Shown: piece by piece, positions 60,253 to 64,000 of the stretch | Layout: every line of letters starts with the position of its first letter | Position numbering within the stretch: position 1 is the first letter of the stretch | Source: Plesiomonas sp051652165 | Lineage (GTDB): Bacteria > Pseudomonadota > Gammaproteobacteria > Enterobacterales > CAMTGL01 | Assembly (NCBI RefSeq): GCF_051652165.1 | Contig: NZ_JBOFTR010000017.1 | Location: 1-64,000 of the forward strand | DNA length: 64,000 nt | Direction of reading: 5' to 3' | Made by a program: the position numbers and the translations under genes | Notes under the pieces: model-generated | Told to the model about the DNA's origin: nothing | The model's database searches: none | What the model saw: the letters and a program-made list of their open reading frames with translations, nothing else

Positions 60253-62249
60253 TGTCCTCTGACCCTTACTGCATTCCCTGTGAAAAATATGATCGCTGGA
60301 TAGAGCTTGATATTCGCGATGAGAATAACCATGCCTTTTCTGGGCAAAAAGCCATACTGACTGACAGTACCGGAATGACGAAAACAGTAACGCTAACAGA
60401 TAGCCCAATACAGGTATGGGGGTTTGCAGTTGGGCCTGTGACTGTCAAGTTAGAGACACAGCCTTGGCTAAAAATGGCACAATCGCGCGAAACATTAAAA
60501 GAAGGGCAAACCAGCCAAATTCCTGCCTATACCGATTATTTGTCAGGGTACACCGGCATCAAACGCGAGCACTGTCAAGTTACTACCGGTGATCTTTGCC
60601 TTACTCAACCGGAAAAAACGTTACCGAAAGGGCACAACGCCGGAGAAGCTCAAACACCCCGTTTTATCACTAATCACTCTTATGTCATTGAGGTAAAAGG
60701 TTATAAGTTGGGCACTCTGCGTATTGGTGTATTTTTTGATGGAACGGGGAATAATACTGCCAACACACAAAATGGTTTGGCGAAAGTTGAACAGTGGTTA
60801 GCTCACACCTGTTCAAATCCAGCCCAAAAGGAGAAAGAACTGCGAGCTTGCCAAGTAGGGCAACTCCCCGTAAATGGTAGTGCAGCCAATGATGTAACTA
60901 ATGTGGGTAAGCTATTTTCACTGTATGACCTTGAAGCTGAAAAATTAATTTCCCACTGCTATATAAGCGGTATTGGTACTCGTGATCCAGTGAGTGGAAA
61001 AAAAGAGAAGGAGTATCGTACGGACGATACTATTACCCAAGGATTAGATCTTGATTTTAGCGGTGAAAATACCTCGATTATTGGTAAGGTTACTGAGGCC
61101 TGTCAGCTACGTATCATCAAAGCAATTGATGATGATTTAAAAAACGTACTACCAGAAATTGAGTACATACACCGTATCGTATTTGATGTCTTTGGTTTTA
61201 GTCGAGGAGCGGCGGCAGCTCGTCACTTTGTTAATGTTATCGACCAAAAAGATGATCATCCACTGGTTAAAGCAGTAACCAGTTACTCTGCTATTCGACT
61301 TAAAGTGGGGTTTGACTGGGCAAACCGTCAGAATGTACGCATCGCTTTTGTCGGGTTATTTGATACTGTCAAATCCTCTTTTAACCCCAATGTTAATATT
61401 CGCCTACATCCTCAAAGCGCAGAGCGCGTCGTACATCTCACTGCACAAGATGAAGTACGTAAACACTTTCCTCTTTCACGTATTACTGATGATTCAGCAG
61501 GCACCTCTATTCCTCCTCATTTTACCGAAGTGGCCCTACCGGGATCGCACTCAGACATCGGTGGAGGGTATTACAGTCGGTGGAGTTTAAATAATCCCAA
61601 TAGTGATCCAGCCTTAACCGAATGCATTGAACTGGAGCGTTTTATGAGTGAGGAAAATGTACAAACTCCTTACTCAGACAGCCGAGCTTATCAGCAGGCA
61701 AAAGCTTATGCTGATGAAAAAGTTGCAATTGGTTGGGTTAATCGCATACATCCATATTTATCACGTACTGCAACTCCGCCCCTCAATGCCATCAGTTTAA
61801 TTGCTTATTCCTATACCCGCCCACAGGGGAAGGACAGCCCATGGCCAAAAAAAGCAGTATATGTCGAGGTAATAATGAATCGCATTGTTGAAGGAGAATA
61901 TTCCCGTATTCCTCTCCATATAATGGTCGAAGCAGGTAGAGCCTCTGGTGTACCACTAAAGGAGTGGACAAGCAAAAATAGAACTCTTCAGTTAGGATCT
62001 CTTTCTGAAAAAATAACAATCGTTAATCTAGAAAAACTAGATCAGCATTGGGCTCAATCCGCAATAGAGCAAGGCGTGGTTAAAAATCTAGTCTATCAAC
62101 TACCACACGAAACCTATCGTGCTCTGCGCCGTGATTATCTGCATCACAGCGCGAGTAACCAAGGCATCGCCAACCCAGCTAATCTCAATAAAAACGGAAA
62201 TACAGTGAGTAAAGAGCGCCGTGATTTAATCGGTAATCAGGAAACGTAA
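60249..62249 (+). CDS. Tle1-type T6SS lipase effector (DUF2235)
   Basis: 666-aa antibacterial or anti-host phospholipase candidate. The N-terminal 150 residues (IELDIRDENNHAFSGQKAIL) look like a beta-rich delivery domain. The DUF2235 hydrolase begins at LRIGVFFDGTGNNTANTQNG (about 157). The nucleophile elbow is GFSRG (316-320, Ser318), GLFDTV (370) supplies a likely catalytic Asp, and GSHSDIGGGYY (432) the His. This layout is that of the Tle1 family, which hydrolyses phospholipids in the target-cell membrane. No signal peptide is present, consistent with VgrG delivery. The immunity candidate follows with a 1-nt overlap. Confidence 0.88.
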   Translation: MMSSDPYCIPCEKYDRWIELDIRDENNHAFSGQKAILTDSTGMTKTVTLTDSPIQVWGFAVGPVTVKLETQPWLKMAQSRETLKEGQTSQIPAYTDYLSGYTGIKREHCQVTTGDLCLTQPEKTLPKGHNAGEAQTPRFITNHSYVIEVKGYKLGTLRIGVFFDGTGNNTANTQNGLAKVEQWLAHTCSNPAQKEKELRACQVGQLPVNGSAANDVTNVGKLFSLYDLEAEKLISHCYISGIGTRDPVSGKKEKEYRTDDTITQGLDLDFSGENTSIIGKVTEACQLRIIKAIDDDLKNVLPEIEYIHRIVFDVFGFSRGAAAARHFVNVIDQKDDHPLVKAVTSYSAIRLKVGFDWANRQNVRIAFVGLFDTVKSSFNPNVNIRLHPQSAERVVHLTAQDEVRKHFPLSRITDDSAGTSIPPHFTEVALPGSHSDIGGGYYSRWSLNNPNSDPALTECIELERFMSEENVQTPYSDSRAYQQAKAYADEKVAIGWVNRIHPYLSRTATPPLNAISLIAYSYTRPQGKDSPWPKKAVYVEVIMNRIVEGEYSRIPLHIMVEAGRASGVPLKEWTSKNRTLQLGSLSEKITIVNLEKLDQHWAQSAIEQGVVKNLVYQLPHETYRALRRDYLHHSASNQGIANPANLNKNGNTVSKERRDLIGNQET

Positions 62250-62947
62250 TGCTTAGAAAATTATTATTTCTAGTCTCAGGTTTGAGCATGTTGATTACAG
62301 GTTCAGTCAAGTCATCCTCGATATCTACTAACTGGTCATATGGAACAGGGAGCAATATAGATAGGACAATAACGATACAAACTGATCTCTATAAAAATAA
62401 CCACATCATTTTTTCTTCTCGTATAGGAGGGGGTAGTGGCGGGCTCTTATCAGAACGCATAATAAACAAAAAACATTACTGGGCTGGCGGCGGTGGAATT
62501 TCAACTAATGGAATCATAGTTCCCGACTATGCAACCATTGAAATGATCTCATTTCATGACCGTAAACGCTATCGCATTAAAACGAATTTGCCCAAGAGTT
62601 TGGAGCAACAGATGAAAATGGCCTATAACGTTAATGGCCAATATGAGTACCGAAATAAACTCTACTTTGGTTTAGCTCCCGGAGGGTACTACGAAGTGGT
62701 ATTGATGGGGCACAGCCTTGGGGTTAACCCCGATATATTGCTCTCTCGGGGAGTTGCTGAAGAAGTTACTGATGATTGGTACGATAAGAAAGTTCCTGTT
62801 GCTGAACAATATGGAATAGATTCCTTCGATAAAAAATACGGTAAATTATTCAAACAACACCCCATCCCACTCGGTATGCAGTGGGCCCCGATCATGGATG
62901 CTTATCGTGCCACACAGCCTAGAACAGACCAACAGCCGATGAAATGA
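62249..62947 (+). CDS. DUF2931-like putative Tle1 immunity protein
   Basis: 232 aa. It has an N-terminal hydrophobic signal, MLRKLLFLVSGLSMLITGSV, then a periplasmic domain with WSYGTGSN and PLGMQWAPIMDAYRAT. Placement directly behind a Tle1-type lipase (1-nt overlap) is the usual position of the cognate immunity protein Tli1, and many of these are DUF2931 lipoproteins. Here the lipobox-like ITGS has Ser where the lipidated Cys would be, so it is probably a soluble periplasmic protein or anchored by an uncleaved signal. The family assignment is by context and partial motif. Confidence 0.65.
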   Translation: MLRKLLFLVSGLSMLITGSVKSSSISTNWSYGTGSNIDRTITIQTDLYKNNHIIFSSRIGGGSGGLLSERIINKKHYWAGGGGISTNGIIVPDYATIEMISFHDRKRYRIKTNLPKSLEQQMKMAYNVNGQYEYRNKLYFGLAPGGYYEVVLMGHSLGVNPDILLSRGVAEEVTDDWYDKKVPVAEQYGIDSFDKKYGKLFKQHPIPLGMQWAPIMDAYRATQPRTDQQPMK

Positions 62948-62983
62948 TATTTCTCTTCTATCAAGCAGTCACCACACAAAACA

Positions 62984-63544
62984 CTAGCAGACCAACATCT
63001 GCAATGCATTCACATGGCAAGAAAATGCACAAGCGCCGCACCCATCACACTGCTGATGGTTAATCTGTGGCGGTTGTCTAGCCTGCCAGATCAACGCATC
63101 AACCGTGCAACTGTCAGCACACTGCTGGCATGTGCTGAAGGTGTTGTGGCAGGTATGCTGCAAAACAGGTTTAGCCTGTATATGCAGCGGTGAGTCAGGT
63201 TGTAGCAGCGCCAATGCACCACTCGGACAAGCCTTAACACACTGCTGGCAACGGCTACAACTCGTAGCAGTAAAATCAAGTACTGGCAGCCCTTGCTCAG
63301 ACTGAATCAACCCTTCAGGGCAAGCTGACTGGCAGGCATGGCACTCTGTTGAGCACAGCATCGCAAACAAGGCTTCCTCACGTGCATACGGCGGTCGGAT
63401 CACCTTAGCCTGCAACGCGATAGCCTGTGCTTCTGCGCGCGGCTCACCGGCCTGCTTGATGCCGGAAAATAGCCCACGCAGCAGACCACGACGGCTGACC
63501 GTGCGGTGTTCCATATAAGCTTGATAGTAACGCGCATCTCTCAT
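62984..63544 (-). CDS. NapF-type ferredoxin
   Basis: 186-aa cytoplasmic iron-sulfur protein with several [4Fe-4S] motifs: CSTECHACQSACP, the canonical CSRCQQCVKACPSGAL, CQQCADSC and the C-terminal CDGCGACAFSCHVNAL. SRRGLLRGLFSG near the N-terminus is the NapF signature. An internal Met at 63514 (MEHRTVSRRG) is an alternative start; neither has a clear Shine-Dalgarno. NapF proteins help mature periplasmic molybdoenzymes. It is downstream of a DmsD-like chaperone gene, 48 bp apart. Confidence 0.85.
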   Translation of the reverse strand: MRDARYYQAYMEHRTVSRRGLLRGLFSGIKQAGEPRAEAQAIALQAKVIRPPYAREEALFAMLCSTECHACQSACPEGLIQSEQGLPVLDFTATSCSRCQQCVKACPSGALALLQPDSPLHIQAKPVLQHTCHNTFSTCQQCADSCTVDALIWQARQPPQINHQQCDGCGACAFSCHVNALQMLVC

Positions 63545-63592
63545 AACGGGTCTGTTCTGCTTTTCTCTTGATGTTTCAACAGGCTTAATGGG

Positions 63593-64000
63593 TTAACGGT
63601 GCAAGCGAACACTGCGCGGAGTCAGCTCCAGCTCTGCAATTAAGGTTTGCAAAAAACAGCCCAGCACCTTCCCCAATGTGGGGTAAAAATGGCCATACTC
63701 AGCGGCGCTCAACAGCTGCACATAACGCGCACTCCACGGCAATACATGCTCTTCAAGCAACGTGATTGCCGCACTGTCGTGACCCTGCTCCAGCAAATAG
63801 GCCAGAGCCAGTAACATCAAGCCAATCTGGTCTTCCGGCTCGTTTAACCCGCTGTCAAAACAGATATTCTGATCGGCTAAAAACGCGCGGTAACGCTGCG
63901 CTGATTCGGCCAGCAACAGATTATCCTGATCCTGATACACCGAACCCCACGGTGGTGCGGGCATCTCACCTTGCCCCTCAAACAGTACCGAGAAGTGATA
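63593..64000 (-). CDS. DmsD/TorD-family molybdoenzyme chaperone, truncated by the window
   Basis: The open frame continues through the window edge with no stop, so only the C-terminal 135 codons or so are visible. LFEGQGEMPAPPWGSVYQDQ and NEPEDQIGLMLLALAYLLEQ are close to DmsD, and HVLPWSARYVQLL matches its HLFPWS segment. Such chaperones bind twin-arginine signal peptides of DMSO/TMAO reductase-type enzymes. The upstream genes, off the window, are probably the reductase subunits (inference). Confidence 0.85.
   Translation of the reverse strand, partial: YHFSVLFEGQGEMPAPPWGSVYQDQDNLLLAESAQRYRAFLADQNICFDSGLNEPEDQIGLMLLALAYLLEQGHDSAAITLLEEHVLPWSARYVQLLSAAEYGHFYPTLGKVLGCFLQTLIAELELTPRSVRLHR

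Overview
This window looks like a chromosomal segment of a gammaproteobacterium of the order Enterobacterales. Gene order matches the Escherichia/Yersinia backbone over long stretches: rrn-murI-btuB-trmA-yijD/fabR-sthA-oxyR, argE/argCBGH-ppc, metF-metL-metB/metJ, tdh-kbl, hldD-waaF-waaC, waaA-coaD-mutM-rpmG-rpmB-radC-coaBC-dut-slmA and pyrE-rph-yicC. The argG gene inside argCBGH, a waaE/kdtX-type gene beside waaA-coaD, and a peroxiredoxin-glutaredoxin fusion next to oxyR point away from Escherichia itself, towards Yersinia-, Proteus-, Budvicia- or Plesiomonas-like lineages. The species cannot be fixed from the sequence alone. No tRNA, insertion sequence, prophage or CRISPR array was seen.

Layout. 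Bases 1-316 hold the first 12 nt of a 16S rRNA gene (minus strand) with its leader, boxA and tandem P1/P2 promoters. Bases 369-7682 carry cell-wall, B12-uptake, tRNA-modification and lipid/redox genes, with a cobalamin riboswitch ahead of btuB. Bases 7805-11203 form an oxidative-stress block (oxyR, Prx-Grx hybrid, Lpd-like flavoprotein) with a near-consensus OxyR operator in the divergent promoter. Bases 11929-18176 are the divergent arginine genes with a paired ARG box. ppc (18350-20980) is followed by an unusual 1.1-kb spacer with two heptanucleotide tandem arrays and a structured leader before an AphA/PadR-type regulator. Bases 22820-28328 are the methionine regulon genes with MET-box arrays in front of metF and between metB and metJ. 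tdh-kbl and a TetR regulator follow.

Bases 31838-45988 are the LPS-core locus (hldD, waaF, waaC, a WaaZ/DUF115-like gene, an O-antigen ligase, four GT4 glycosyltransferases, a reversed WalW-like deacetylase, waaQ, waaE, waaA). An A+T-rich patch at about 34900-36900 suggests a replaceable outer-core cassette. Bases 45985-55721 are housekeeping genes, interrupted by a lone urea transporter at 52244-53191.

Bases 56500-62947 are the most interesting part: an orphan type VI secretion cassette (Hcp, VgrG, DUF4123 adaptor, Tle1-type DUF2235 lipase, DUF2931-like putative immunity protein) preceded by a good sigma-54 promoter and two GCAA/TTGC inverted repeats that could be enhancer sites. The window ends with a NapF-type ferredoxin and a truncated DmsD/TorD-family chaperone, probably part of a molybdoenzyme maturation operon that continues beyond the window.
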